Shown here: one piece after another, positions 38,901 to 47,966 of the stretch
How positions within the stretch are numbered: position 1 is the stretch's first letter
Layout of the letters: each line of letters begins with the position of its first letter
From: Sipunculus nudus
Taxonomy: Eukaryota > Annelida > Sipuncula > Golfingiida > Sipunculidae
Length of the DNA: 64,000 nt
Reading direction: 5' to 3'
Assembly: GCA_026874595.1 (NCBI GenBank)
Contig: CM049307.1
Coordinates: 47,589,678-47,653,677 of the forward strand
Notes under the pieces: model-generated
Database searches by the model: none
Told to the model about the DNA's origin: nothing
Seen by the model: only the letters and a program-made list of their open reading frames with translations
Made by a program: the position numbers and the translations under genes

Positions 38901-41900
38901 AAGTCATGCAGCACTTAAAAGAGATCATCAAGGCTAATGACCATTCCACATTCCAAAAGGATTCATCCATTCGTTCCTGAGAAATAAGCTCCTAAGTTTT
39001 TTCTATTATTAGGTTTGTGACCTTGAGTGTCAAGGTCATCCATCTTCAAACTTGACCGAGATTTTGTTTAAATGTATCAGCACCGAAGAAATGAAATTCT
39101 TGTGTTGAATACTTTTGGAGATATCCTGCTCACAAGGCCAAAATCGAAAAATCTGATAAAAATTCTTTTAAAATCAGTAATTGGAGGTGGCGCCCCCTAA
39201 CTTGTGCTGCAGTTACAGACCATCAGTGCCAAAATTCATAGCATGTCTTATAACAATCCACCCATTGGTTCCTGAGAAATAAGGTTCTAAGTTTTTTCTA
39301 GAAATTGCTCTAAACCCTCAAAAATTAAGTCAAGGTCACCCATCTTCCAACTTGACTGAGATTTTGTTAAAATACACCAGCACCAAAGAAATAAAATTCC
39401 TACAGTAAATCCTTTTCGAGATATCCCGCTCTCAAGGTAAATGTTAATACATGCCGTTTTTTTCCTGTTATTCACTCTAAAATGTCAAAAAATAAGTCAA
39501 GGTCACCCATGTTCAAACTTGACGGAGATTTTGTTAATATACATCAGCACCAAAGAAATAAAAATCTACGGTAAATCCTTTTCGAGATATCCCACTGACT
39601 AGGTAAATTTTAACACATGCTGTTTTTTTTCTATCATTCGCTTTAAAATGTTGAAAAATAAGTCAAGGTCACCCATCTTCGAACTTGACTGAGATTTTGT
39701 TAATATACATCAGCACCGAAGATATAAAATTCCTACAGTTAATCCTTTTTAGATATCACGCTCACAAGGTAAATGTTAACACATGCTGGTTTTTTTCTAA
39801 AATTCACTCTAAAATGTCGAAAATATGTCAAGGTCACCCATGTTTGAACTTGACCCGAGATTTTGTTAATATACAGCAGCACCAAAGAAAAAAAATTCCT
39901 ACGGTTAATTCTTTTCGAGATATCCCGCTCACAAGGTAAATGTTAACACGCGCCGGATGGACGGATGGACTGACCGATGGCTTGGGTTGACGACAACAGC
40001 CCTTCAGCCTCTAAGGCTGAGGGCTAAAAACCGATCTCTACAAATTTTACATTTGAATTGTATCACACAAATATTAGACAGATTCCAAGTGTTTATTTAA
40101 AGACTGGTATATGTTATTACAGAAACCTGAGCATATTAACACAATGTTGGCTTTGAACACTGTCCCTAGCAGCGGCCGTTAAAGAAAATAGTTACAAAGA
40201 CAGAAATAGGAGATTATCATAAACAATGTAAGGGATCTAACTGGTCAAAAGCTGTAGAGGAATGATTAATGTTTTGAAGTATACTTGTTGGTAAAAGTGG
40301 CCCAAGTATCATTCAGAGGGAAACTGACCAACACAGGAGTCATAGATTGTTTTTCCCCTGAGCCATCAAGCACGTCACCAGATTATCACATGCCACTTGG
40401 GCATTAAAAGTGTTTGACACCGGGGGTTTAAAATGATGCGGGCGGTGCCTGAGAAACATGATTAATTTTTTTGGCCTCACTTAACTTTTTTTTTATAAAA
40501 GCACAAGAAATCTTGAAATCTTGTGATACTTCACTAAGGAACTTGAGATAAATCTACTTAACCTTATATGCAAACTAAAACCAAGTGACCCATGGGTCAT
40601 GACATTCAGCTGACAAAGAAGACATTCACAAAAGGAATTTATCATCTGAATGCTAAATTTTGTAGGTGGTATCCCCATTCAACTGAAGCTTAGCTCAGAG
40701 GATAAGGGTAACAGAGACATAATTTCAGGATTCCAAGAAGACATTTCATGGGCCTCCCTGCATGTTAGGAGCCCCATAGCTCAAGAGGTTATGGGTAACA
40801 GAGACCTAATTTCTGGTTTCTAAGGAGATTTTTCATGTACCTCCCTGGATGTAAAGTTAGAAGATTCCAGGTCCAGTGATTACGATTTGTGCCTGGTTAT
40901 CGGACAGACAGACAGACGGATGACGGACAAAGATTGATCGCTATAGTTCAGATGACTTTCAGTCAGCTGAGCTAATGATCATACTAGACACAAGGAAATT
41001 AATTTACATTTGAACAAAATCTGAACAATATTTGGAAATGAACATCAAACATCCGGATCAAATGATTAGCGCAAACAAAGTCAGTCTGCACAAAGTGCAA
41101 ATACATTTTGCAGCATTTGAATACAAATATATATGTGCACATGTATCTTCAACCATCCCCCACCCCCAAACCCTAGTTGCCCAGTTGTATATTAAAGCTG
41201 GCATACCTTGTAGCCCATACTCATGAGTTGCTGCAGCAATTGGATGCGCATCTGAGGTGGCTGCTGCTTGCCCATCATGTTGAGGTTAGTACCCTAAACA
41301 AGAAGAACAGCTGTTTTGAGTGTTTAATACATAAAACATATTAGTGCCAGTCTAAAGCTTCTGTGGTTTCACATGGATGAAGAAGCAATCAAAGCATGTC
41401 TGACACTGAAGACAATATTGGTGCTTTTTATATTAAAGTAATCACAATAAATGTCACAGCAATGTATTTCAACATAATTAGGTGTAGATGTTACAAAATG
41501 TGTATATCTTCTTGCAAAAAATTTGCCGCGTATAAATCACTGAAACACTGTTTGAGAAATAAGTTATTTTTGATTGGTAAAAATGTGGTAAAATCTCGTA
41601 TTAAGTACCCCATATAAAAATATAGCATTGTATACTGTAATTGTAAATGCCTATCCTGATGAGCGCACAAGTATTTAATGGTTTAACAATTTAATACCCC
41701 TTGTCCAAAACTGGGAGAGTTGCAGCATTTCAATGATTTAACTACAGTACCTGTCAAATTATGTTTTATGACTAAAGTGTCCATGGTTATTCGAAACTTA
41801 GGTCAGATATTTGTGAGATAGAAAATGAGGTGATTATTCACCTTTGATTTCTTGTCTTTCCAATTGGGGGCGCTGCTCCACGAGGAATTGCTCTCCTGCG

Positions 41901-44900
41901 TGCTCTCCCAGTCACCCATGTCATTGTCCGTCGACCCCCACACGTTGCTGCCGTTATCTTCCCAGTCCTGAATAATACCACAACATATCTATTTAGGTCT
42001 TAATTTCTCCCACTAAATAAATATTGTGCTCTCACCAAGCATTATTCTAATACTTACGAAGCTACTTTCCTTAGGTAAATATGAGGATTTTATAAAATTT
42101 TTTGGTTGCCAAAATTCTTTTTTGCATCCCAGATTTTTTTTCATATGGACTTTAGGTTAAGTTATTTGTAACAATTTTTTAATCATTCATGTAACCCTGA
42201 TTTTAATATTAAGCTATTTGCTATCCTTTTAGTGTTCTTATTGCATCCCTTAATCTTTAAAAATAAATTTATGAGAAGATTTTTGTTTCCATTTAATTAA
42301 TTTCTTGCATAGCTAATTTTAAATGTTTTATGTGAACGTTCTGTAGTTTATTTATATTATTTATGTTCTTTTCCAGTGTGGTGTACTTCTGTGTAGCCTG
42401 TAGCCTCACCTTACCTGCTCCAATGGTTGATGTTCACTTCTCTATTGATGATCTTGGCACATATATACAGAGTATGTCATGGTATAATACAACACATACT
42501 TACAAACACAGAACATACTTCAGTGCTGTTAAACTTTTATCTTACTAAATATACACAGTAAACTGTGTTTTACCATGTACACTAATGTCTTATACTACAA
42601 GCACTATTTTCTTACATAATCGTATTGATTAAACATGTTTTACACTGTGTCTACTGTACCTTCTTTGCAGCAGGATTCCACTCTCTGCTCTCACCCCAGT
42701 TGGATCCTGGGGGCTTTGGACCGGGTTTCTGGCCTATGGCACTCCACTGATTGTCACCCCATCCACCAGCTGGTTGCTGCAAAGGTTACATATAATACTT
42801 ACATTATATACTATTATTATACATAGTTTACTTATAATATAATTCATGACGTCAACTGATTACTGCCAGCAAACCGTCACAGTGGAAAGTAAAATAGCAT
42901 GATGTACAACTACATCCAACAATGCCATATTTTCTATTGATTATGGGATAAAGGTATCATGATAATTAATGTATCCAACAACTCTATGGTGAATCCAGTC
43001 ATAATATCTGATGTTCACTGATTAAGATGTTCAACAGTTTATTGTTCATTAACAATTTGCCATGATCAGAAAAGGGGCTCCAGCTAACAGGTTCAATTTG
43101 AGTCATGTTCTTCCCTCCCATTTCTTCATTCAACATGGTCTGCTTTAGACAAGTTTTGTTTATTCAACCAGATACAGGACTTATTCAAGATTTACAAAAT
43201 TAAAACAAAAATTTTTGAACTTGTTTGTATAAAATGGAGAACTGCCTATTACTTCAGCCGCCTTTCAAAATAAATACAATCAAATAACCAGATCCATGGC
43301 ATTTATCTGCTGGATTTATAATGTCTGTAGAATAGGCGCAGTTTTGCTTGGACTTTGCTGAAGTTAGCAATCTTAGTATGAATACAACAGGCAAGGATGA
43401 TTCATAGAAAAGTCAGTCCTGGATGAACACTCTTCTACTTTGATCCACTCTGAATTTAAGATAAACATTCTGAAAGGTGATAACTGTAAAATGTACACCA
43501 CAAAAAATGTTACCTACCTTGCAAACTGAATTTGTGGAGAGGCAAACAATGACCTAACGATGATAACTTCACACATTTAATTTTATTACTTTTTCTATTC
43601 CTTACGTTTGGGTGACACAGTGCCCCCCCCCCCCCCCACTAAATTGCAACCAATCTTTCTTTGGCCCATTTTAGAAACCCAAATCAACCACCATGATTAT
43701 ACCTATCCCTCATAAATGTTCCTGATGCTATTACTCATTCAAAAGCCTCAAGTTCCCTCCGTTGCTGAATTTTTTAACTTAAATTTTATCTTGCCAGCTA
43801 GAATACTCAACATTAGGAGCAGCCAAGCACTGATCATCCCCATATGACTTACCTAACACATCAGTCACCAAAATTTTGATCATGATATTAAAGGACATTT
43901 TACTGAAGATGATAAATCCATGAATAACATTTAACCTTCAAAACCTTGAACCACCAAATATCTGGACTAATGGCGGTATGCTGTATTTCTCTAACTCAAA
44001 TGATTTCAATGTATGAAAATTGATTTTTCTTAAATTCAAGATAAACCAGAGAATTTGGACACTCATGACATTCCATATATTTCTTGCACGTAAATATACA
44101 CATACCTGACTAGGAGCATTTCCTGCTGGGCCCCAACCACCAACATTTTCGTCTTTGTTCATATTTTCTCCCCAGCCATCTCCGCTGGCCCCAGCGGCAG
44201 GAGCAGAGGCCTGGTTCCACATGCCACCAGACTGCTGAGACTTCCAGTTCTTGGGTCTGACGTTATGCGCTGACGGGTCACCCCAGAATGCTGTACCATT
44301 GTCAATCTGGCCTGAACCCTCACCGCTCTTATCACCCCAACCACCCTCGTCAGGACCATCGCCCCAACTTGATATAGAACTCTTGTTGCTGGATGGTTCA
44401 CACCATGTGCCTATCTCACCGGTGTCACCCCAACTGTCCGTACTCCCACGACGGCCATGGTTCCACGAACTGTTCTGTTTATCAGGGCCTGGGCTTTGCC
44501 CTGTAGCTGGCCCATTACTGGTGGCACCACCCCACATATTATTATTACTGGCAGGCTGACTAGGGGCACTGTTCCACATATTGCTTGGTTTATTATGATC
44601 ACCACCACTACTGGGGCCTCCTGCCCCCCACTGGCCTGAATTTGATCCAGTGCTCGCGCTGCGTACTGGTGGCTGTTCACGCCACTGATTTGTCCCTTGG
44701 TTTGAAGCGGGTGCCCCGCGCCACTGACTGTTATTAGCAGCAGCTCGAGGTGGCCCTTGCCACTCTTTACCATCATTATCACTCTGCCACTCTGAGCTGC
44801 TGCTCATCTGCTGTTGTTGCTGTTGCTGTTGTTGTTGTTGTGTATTAGGTGGGGGTTGCTGAGGCTGTCCCCATGCCGACGTACCATCCTTGTTACCTTC

Positions 44901-46616
44901 CCAGATTGAGGTCCCGTTATTGGGGTGGTTCCACTGGTTGCTATTATTTCCTTCATTACTGCTTGTGCTACTGGTGGACACTTTGCGAGGTAGCTTTGGC
45001 GACTCCATATCCCATGTAGTGTCCTGGCGAACAGGCTTCTTACCCCATCCATCATGACTATTGACAGCTTGAGCAATAACATCATCCTTTGTCGGAGTAA
45101 AGCGAGATCTAACGGCACTAGCCGGGTTTGAGAGCATGGCATGAGATTCTGTGTCCATGTTCAACCCCTTCCCGGCAGCTTGAGCCCAGGTGCTGGGCAT
45201 GGACTGAGACTGTGACCCCTGTGTGACTGTATTGCTTGTGTTATTTGTTGTGTTTGAGAATGGATTGCCACTGCCCCAAGCACCTTGCGGGTGTTGTGGT
45301 TGTTGTTGTTGTTGCTGTAGTGCTGGTTGCTGTGCCTGTTGTGTGGGTGGGTTGTTACCCCCTGAGCTGCCCCACTGCGAGGGCTGGCTACCCCCATTAG
45401 CACCACTTGGCCCCCACTGAGGGCGGTTATTGTCCTGCTGGCCCCAGGCTGCTGCTGGGCTTTGTTGCTTTGACATTTCAAGTTGTCCCCACGACGGCGA
45501 CGTAGAGGACGACGACGACGGGGGTTGTGGTGGCGGGGGCTGCTGCTGCTGCCCCCAGTCTGTTGAAGGTGGACGACTCATCTCCTGCTGCCCCCAGCCT
45601 GAAGATGAGCTGCTTCCACTGCTTTGATCCCACCCTGATGATACAGTAGATACTGGCACTTGTCCCCATCCTGCATTAGGAGTGCGGGAGGCGTTGGGTT
45701 GTCCCCATCCCTCTGTGCCTATGTTATCATTGGGAGTAGGCGAGGGCGACCCCCAGCCTCCTCCACCGGGGTTACTACTGGGTCTATTATTGTCAGAATT
45801 ACCCCACCCACCTGACCCAAAACTGCTGCTCCACTGGGAGCTGAATGAGTCCTTGCTCGCCCCTGAAGCTCCATCGGAGGAATTTTTGAGACCAGAACCA
45901 ATCACAGAATCGCCTTTGGACATATTACCCCACGTAGAATCCTGATTCGCAGCTGCCGTTTTCTGCAAACCTGGCAGGGCGTTTGTGAAATTGAGTCCCT
46001 GCCACTGCATGGCATTGCTAACTCCTGCAGACTGATCATTGGTGTTGCCATTGCTGACTTGAGCACCATTTGCATCATCATTGTTCCCTGCACCCTGTTG
46101 TGCACTACTGCCGCCCAGGCCACCCCAGCCCAGACTGTTTGTACTGGTGGTGTTACCAAGATTCCCAGTACTGTTTTGGCAATCTTGCATATTTGATCCT
46201 TGGTTGTTCATGGATTGAGACTCAGTTGTAGTGTTAGGCACTCCCCAACCGACTGACATACTGGCAGTGCCTGGAGATTGGCCCCAAGGGCTCTTACTAG
46301 AGTCCACCTTGGAATCCCCTGTAAGACTAGCTCCCCACACACTGGAAGCACTCGATGCTTGAATGGCACTTGACCCTTGACCTGTATCGCCTTGACCTTG
46401 ACCTTGGCCTGGGTTACTTGAGCTAGATATCACAGATCCAGATTTGACAGATGCAGTGTCAGTGTCACCGGCGTCAGAAGCGGATTCTGACTGGTCACCA
46501 ATAGAGGGCCAAGCCTCTTTGTCTTTGGAGTCCACAATGATATCAGTTTCTCCACTCATTCTTGCATTCCAGATGCTGACCGGATTTTGCCAGGCTCCAA
46601 TGTCCTGACCTGCCAT
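21505..46616 (-). CDS. TNRC6: TNRC6/GW182 (gawky) homologue, nine coding exons
   Basis: This is the scaffold of microRNA-mediated silencing. The family binds Argonaute through tryptophans in its N-terminal half and recruits PABPC and the CCR4-NOT and PAN2-PAN3 deadenylases in the cytoplasm. Joining 46616-44106, 42776-42660, 41967-41842, 41293-41207, 38126-38069, 37708-37455, 36727-35380, 24652-24576 and 21963-21505 gives 1678 residues with every phase matching and every intron GT-AG. Order: Trp-Gly-rich region (1 to about 918, some 27 WG pairs in the first exon), UBA (about 931-975), Gln-rich region (about 1070-1240), PAM2 (about 1364-1379), RRM (about 1515-1592) and C-terminal tail. The length is close to that of vertebrate TNRC6A-C. 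The start ATG at 46616 has a weak -3 base (C) but G at +4, and an in-frame stop lies in a candidate upstream exon. A longer N-terminus through alternative exons remains possible. Confidence 0.93.
21964..24575 (-). other. TNRC6 intron 8
   Basis: A 2.6-kb intron splits the RRM. It contains an inverted-repeat hairpin at 23035-23141 and a poly-G run at about 23798-23808 (plus strand). No other feature was recognised. Confidence 0.85.
23035..23141. repeat. Intronic foldback hairpin, about 50-bp arms
   Basis: The left arm begins CATTCACTACGCTT and ends GGCAAAGTCAAAACAA. The right arm is its reverse complement with about six mismatches, ending AAGCGTAGTGAATG. The loop is only about six bases. The arms are too complementary and regular for chance. 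It may be a foldback MITE or a hairpin RNA precursor; no target duplication was identified. Confidence 0.8.
24576..24652 (-). CDS. TNRC6: TNRC6 coding exon 8: start of the RRM
   Basis: The exon has 77 bases, acceptor TGTTATTTCAG and donor CAG|GTACTG. It completes an Ala codon and encodes PGPGWERSNSNNISGW followed by LVLKNLTPQ. The last part is RRM strand 1 and is almost invariant in the family. It lies 10.7 kb from exon 7 because of the intervening tandem array. Confidence 0.92.
24653..27185 (-). other. TNRC6 intron 7, repeat-free part
   Basis: The 10.7-kb intron between exons 7 and 8 begins with about 2.5 kb (in plus coordinates) of ordinary AT-rich DNA. No gene or clear repeat was seen. 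The short frames here carry no family signature. Confidence 0.7.
28901..32961 (+). mobile_element. Inner copy of the same element, nested in the outer copy
   Basis: A second left module starts at 28901 with CTAGACATTTCTTGGC, directly after CATACATCAA. The matching right module ends at 32961 with GGATACAA, directly before TAAAAGCAGG. Removing the segment restores CATACATCAATAAAAGCAGG, the normal unit text. The copy is therefore an insertion between A and T without an obvious target duplication, and its length is 4061 bp. The two left modules differ at only a handful of positions, so the copies are close relatives. Confidence 0.75.
32228..32963 (+). repeat. Right module, copy 1
   Basis: About 730 bp, repeated with a constant offset of 2045 at 34273-35008. 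It holds a GTGACCTTGACCTTTGACCT cluster, two CAAGGTCAAGGMCAC phrases, a GGTGGCGCCACC palindrome at about 32612, a CGG run at 32885-32914 and the terminal hairpin at 32933-32959. The hairpin arms are GTATCCCCCGAC and GTCTGGGGATAC. Confidence 0.85.
34273..35008 (+). repeat. Right module, copy 2
   Basis: Nearly identical to copy 1, including the GGTGGCGCCACC palindrome (about 34656) and the terminal hairpin (34975-35001). The CGG run (34930-34956) has nine units instead of ten. The two copies allow a direct estimate of divergence since the nested insertion. Confidence 0.85.
35009..35379 (-). other. TNRC6 intron 7, part next to exon 7
   Basis: About 370 bp of unique-looking intronic DNA between the array and the exon 7 donor. 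No feature was recognised. Confidence 0.7.
35380..36727 (-). CDS. TNRC6: TNRC6 coding exon 7: Gln-rich region and PAM2 motif
   Basis: The exon has 1348 bases, phase 0 in and one base out, acceptor CTTTTGCAG and donor CAAG|GTGAGC. It begins PHLAANQPTQNP and carries a glutamine/leucine-rich, coiled-coil-like segment (RILQQLYNEVQ, then LLQLQGVQQRLLAQQ). A run of seven alanines, a second Gln cluster and a conserved RLAQWKLP stretch follow. The PAM2 motif SLTDMIPEFVPGKPW is at about 35747-35791. It binds the MLLE domain of poly(A)-binding protein in this family. After it come HITPGSVSRSLSVNTIRSEY and TRPPPGLLNRS, both shared with vertebrate TNRC6. The frame past the donor is intronic. Confidence 0.95.
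36728..37454 (-). other. TNRC6 intron 6
   Basis: A 727-base AT-rich intron with GTGAGT donor and CTTTTGCAG acceptor. Nothing else was seen in it. Confidence 0.85.
37455..37708 (-). CDS. TNRC6: TNRC6 coding exon 6
   Basis: The exon has 254 bases, acceptor TTTTTTTAG and donor CCA|GTGAGT. It completes the split Ala codon and encodes 84 residues from DLKKGSLDLDD to PLKSIIP. The content is Ser-, Pro-, Asn- and Met-rich linker between the UBA domain and the Gln-rich segment. The first residues (ADLKKG) probably complete UBA helix 3. Confidence 0.9.
38069..38126 (-). CDS. TNRC6: TNRC6 coding exon 5: second half of the UBA domain
   Basis: The exon has 58 bases, acceptor TCTGTTTACAG and donor ATTG|GTAAGT. 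It encodes REDAQKALIDNDMDMQSAI and ends one base into an Ala codon. The alternating acidic and hydrophobic pattern is that of UBA helices 2 and 3. The large intron to exon 4 holds the nested repeat at 38216-40476. Confidence 0.9.
38216..40476. mobile_element. 2.26-kb PIF/Harbinger-like element carrying a nested tandem element
   Basis: The left end GGCAAAAAAATAATATGTTT continues CTCAGGCA. The right end, in reverse complement, reads GGCCAAAAAAATTAATCATG, then TTTCTCAGGCA. The ends resemble the MITE at 3609-3862. The flanks TTA and TCA differ at one base, so the target duplication is imperfect. Most of the interior is the tandem element at 38709-40027. No transposase frame is present. Confidence 0.55.
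38709..40027 (+). mobile_element. Tandem-repeat element with AAGGTCA units and 3' hairpin
   Basis: It starts CTAGAATATTAG and has AGCCCTCAGCC 26 bases in (38735-38745). The 3' end is a hairpin at 39998-40025 with arms AGCCCTTCAGCCT and AGGCTGAGGGCT, so the 5' arm again matches the 3' hairpin. Between them lie about five units of roughly 165 bp with AAGTCAAGGTCACCCAT and GAGATTTTGTTAA at about 39029, 39332, 39500, 39665 and 39830. A GGTGGCGCC partial palindrome is at about 39186. It is in TNRC6 intron 4. Confidence 0.7.
40579..40975 (+). mobile_element. Compact 397-bp CAGCTGA-family element, complete at both ends
   Basis: It begins AACCAAGTGACCCATGGGTC and ATTCAGCTGAC, has two CATAGCTCAAGAGG-type blocks, and ends AGTCAGCTGAGCTAA after GACAGACAGACGGATGACGG. 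It is the shortest copy with both termini and so defines the family's ends well. It lies in TNRC6 intron 4. Confidence 0.7.
41207..41293 (-). CDS. TNRC6: TNRC6 coding exon 4: first half of the UBA domain
   Basis: The exon has 87 bases, phase 0, acceptor CTTGTTTAG and donor AAG|GTATGC. It encodes 29 residues ending in IQLLQQLMSMGYK, the first helix and the MGY loop typical of UBA domains. The fold continues in the next exon. Confidence 0.9.
41842..41967 (-). CDS. TNRC6: TNRC6 coding exon 3
   Basis: The exon has 126 bases, phase 0 at both ends, acceptor TATTATTCAG and donor AAG|GTGAAT. It encodes 42 residues from DWEDNGSNVWG to NWKDKKSK, with five tryptophans flanked by Gly, Ser or acidic residues. 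It is the last part of the Trp-rich half before the UBA domain. Its GC content is clearly above that of the flanking introns. Confidence 0.9.
41968..42659 (-). other. TNRC6 intron 2
   Basis: A 692-base AT-rich intron. No internal feature was recognised. Confidence 0.85.
42660..42776 (-). CDS. TNRC6: TNRC6 coding exon 2
   Basis: The exon has 117 bases, phase 0 at both ends, acceptor CCTTTGCAG and donor AAG|GTACAG. It encodes 39 residues, including GGWGDNQWSAIG and SNWGESREWNP, so the Trp-Gly region continues. It is too short and spliced to stand out as an open frame. Confidence 0.9.
42777..44105 (-). other. TNRC6 intron 1 (after the first coding exon)
   Basis: A 1.3-kb AT-rich intron. It contains a poly-C run on the plus strand at about 43622-43637. 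No further feature was seen. Confidence 0.85.
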
Positions 46617-46621
46617 TAGAT
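44106..46621 (-). CDS. TNRC6: TNRC6 coding exon 1: Argonaute-binding Trp-Gly region
   Basis: The acceptor TTTATTCCAG precedes ATCTAATGGCAGG, and the donor is CAG|GTATGTG at 44105-44104. The exon encodes 837 residues from MAGQDIGAWQ to GNAPSQ. It contains the KEAWPSIGD block, VNSHDGWGKKPVRQ-type and NGTAFWGDPSA-type blocks that match conserved vertebrate TNRC6 segments, and many SGWGQ/SAWGQP pairs. A run of eleven glutamines lies at about 44809-44841, encoded by mixed CAA and CAG. The 49 codons that stay open past the donor are intronic. The long frames on the opposite strand are shadows of this low-complexity exon. Confidence 0.95.
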
Positions 46622-47908
46622 CTGGAATAAACCACAGAAATGTTAGAACATGTATCATTACTACATAAACATCATTAGATGTACCATTACAGTGTAAACA
46701 TAATTACATGTACCATTACTGCAGCATAAATGTAGTAACATATGCCATAACTACATATTCGGGAGACCTGTTTATGCAACTGCAAATAACAAAGCCACAG
46801 ATTCTACTCAGACATAATTTCTATTTTTTCAATGGCATATTTCATTTCAAATATGTTTAGACTTATTTAGTTTTTCTGTAACAGGAACAAATTAAAATAC
46901 TGTTATTTTCATTTCAATGTGACTCAGGTCAGTTATATTCAACATTTAAGTGTAAGTTGTCTATAGTAAGAAATTCCTGAAATTATTTAAGTAACCTAAT
47001 CTGGTTCATATATGTTCAGTCCATGGCCTGACACTGCACTGACCCAGAATTTTTATTCTGCCATGCAGCAATATAGCTTCTTATTGTTCAAAGCTGGGGT
47101 AGGAAATACTTGTGTGCTGTGTAGTATGCACCCTCATTTTGAGTCGTGCAGGTGGTATTTCTGACAAAAGTTGCATATAAACTGCTTTATCAAATCAGTT
47201 ATTTCAGAGCAAATAAAGAATAAGATTATATGCACAATGAAAAGTTTCAGCAGGGGTAAGTTTTGGGGAGTACCAGCATTTTGAACAGACTAATTACACA
47301 GCATGCCCTGCCTGTACAGGAGGCCAAGTGCTGTTGTTTATATACATCCTAGCTGCCATCTGATTGGCTCCTTCTGTGACTTTGCACCTCCACCACTAAA
47401 ATTGAACTGAGATTGGCATGGGCACATATAATTCATTTTCCTGCAGAAACCACATAAAATCATACATGAAACAATTTTTATTTCAGTTATTTCCAGTATT
47501 AGGAACATATCTGCAAACACTTCTTTCCCAGCTAATACTCAGAATGCAGTTACAAGCCCAAATGAACAGTTGCAGGTATTATGTTAAAATCATGTTGCAC
47601 AGTAACACCCCCTGGTATTTATAGTGGAACCCAGTCTTTAAATGGTTGAAGCCCTGTACTATTCACAGTTCACACGACAGAGATTTGGTAGTTGCACAAT
47701 TGAAAATAAAAGTAGTCAAAAGTCTCACCCGTTCCAGCCGATCTACCCTACAGCCTGTCATCATAAACGTGATAAACTTAAGCAGAGGCTTCAATGTATC
47801 AAAACCTTAGTTCAATGACATTAACATAACACACCTGGCAAACTATTCAATTTTCATGAAAATAAAACCCATTAATTTTAAACATTCTATGAAATCAATA
47901 ATACTTAC
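46622..47908 (-). other. TNRC6 5' intron
   Basis: Intronic DNA between a candidate upstream exon and the first coding exon. Short blocks of the form TGTACCATTA..CAGTGTAAACA recur at about 46680-46745. There is no other feature. Confidence 0.6.
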
Positions 47909-47966
47909 ATGAGTGGTTTTCCTCACTTTGATATGGCAATGTATGCCCCACTGAAGAAGTTAATGC
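47909..47966 (-). other. Candidate TNRC6 upstream exon, probably 5' UTR
   Basis: The acceptor TGTTTTTCAG and donor CAT|GTAAGTATT bound 58 bases. Spliced to the first coding exon it stays open in frame as ALTSSVGHTLPYQSEENHSY and then LMAGQD. There is no ATG in it, and the frame meets a TGA in the next candidate exon upstream. It is therefore probably non-coding, but another splice form could make it coding. Confidence 0.65.

Noticed and set aside
44159..46159. Several 60-123-codon frames in other phases of TNRC6 coding exon 1
   Set aside because: Low-complexity codons leave alternate frames open by chance; the Trp-Gly frame is the only one with family similarity and matching splice phases.
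46380..46420. TGACCTTGACCTTGACCTTGG resemblance to the AGGTCA ladder inside the coding exon
   Set aside because: It encodes GQGQGQG in frame and lacks the 0/1/2 spacing; a codon-repeat effect is enough.
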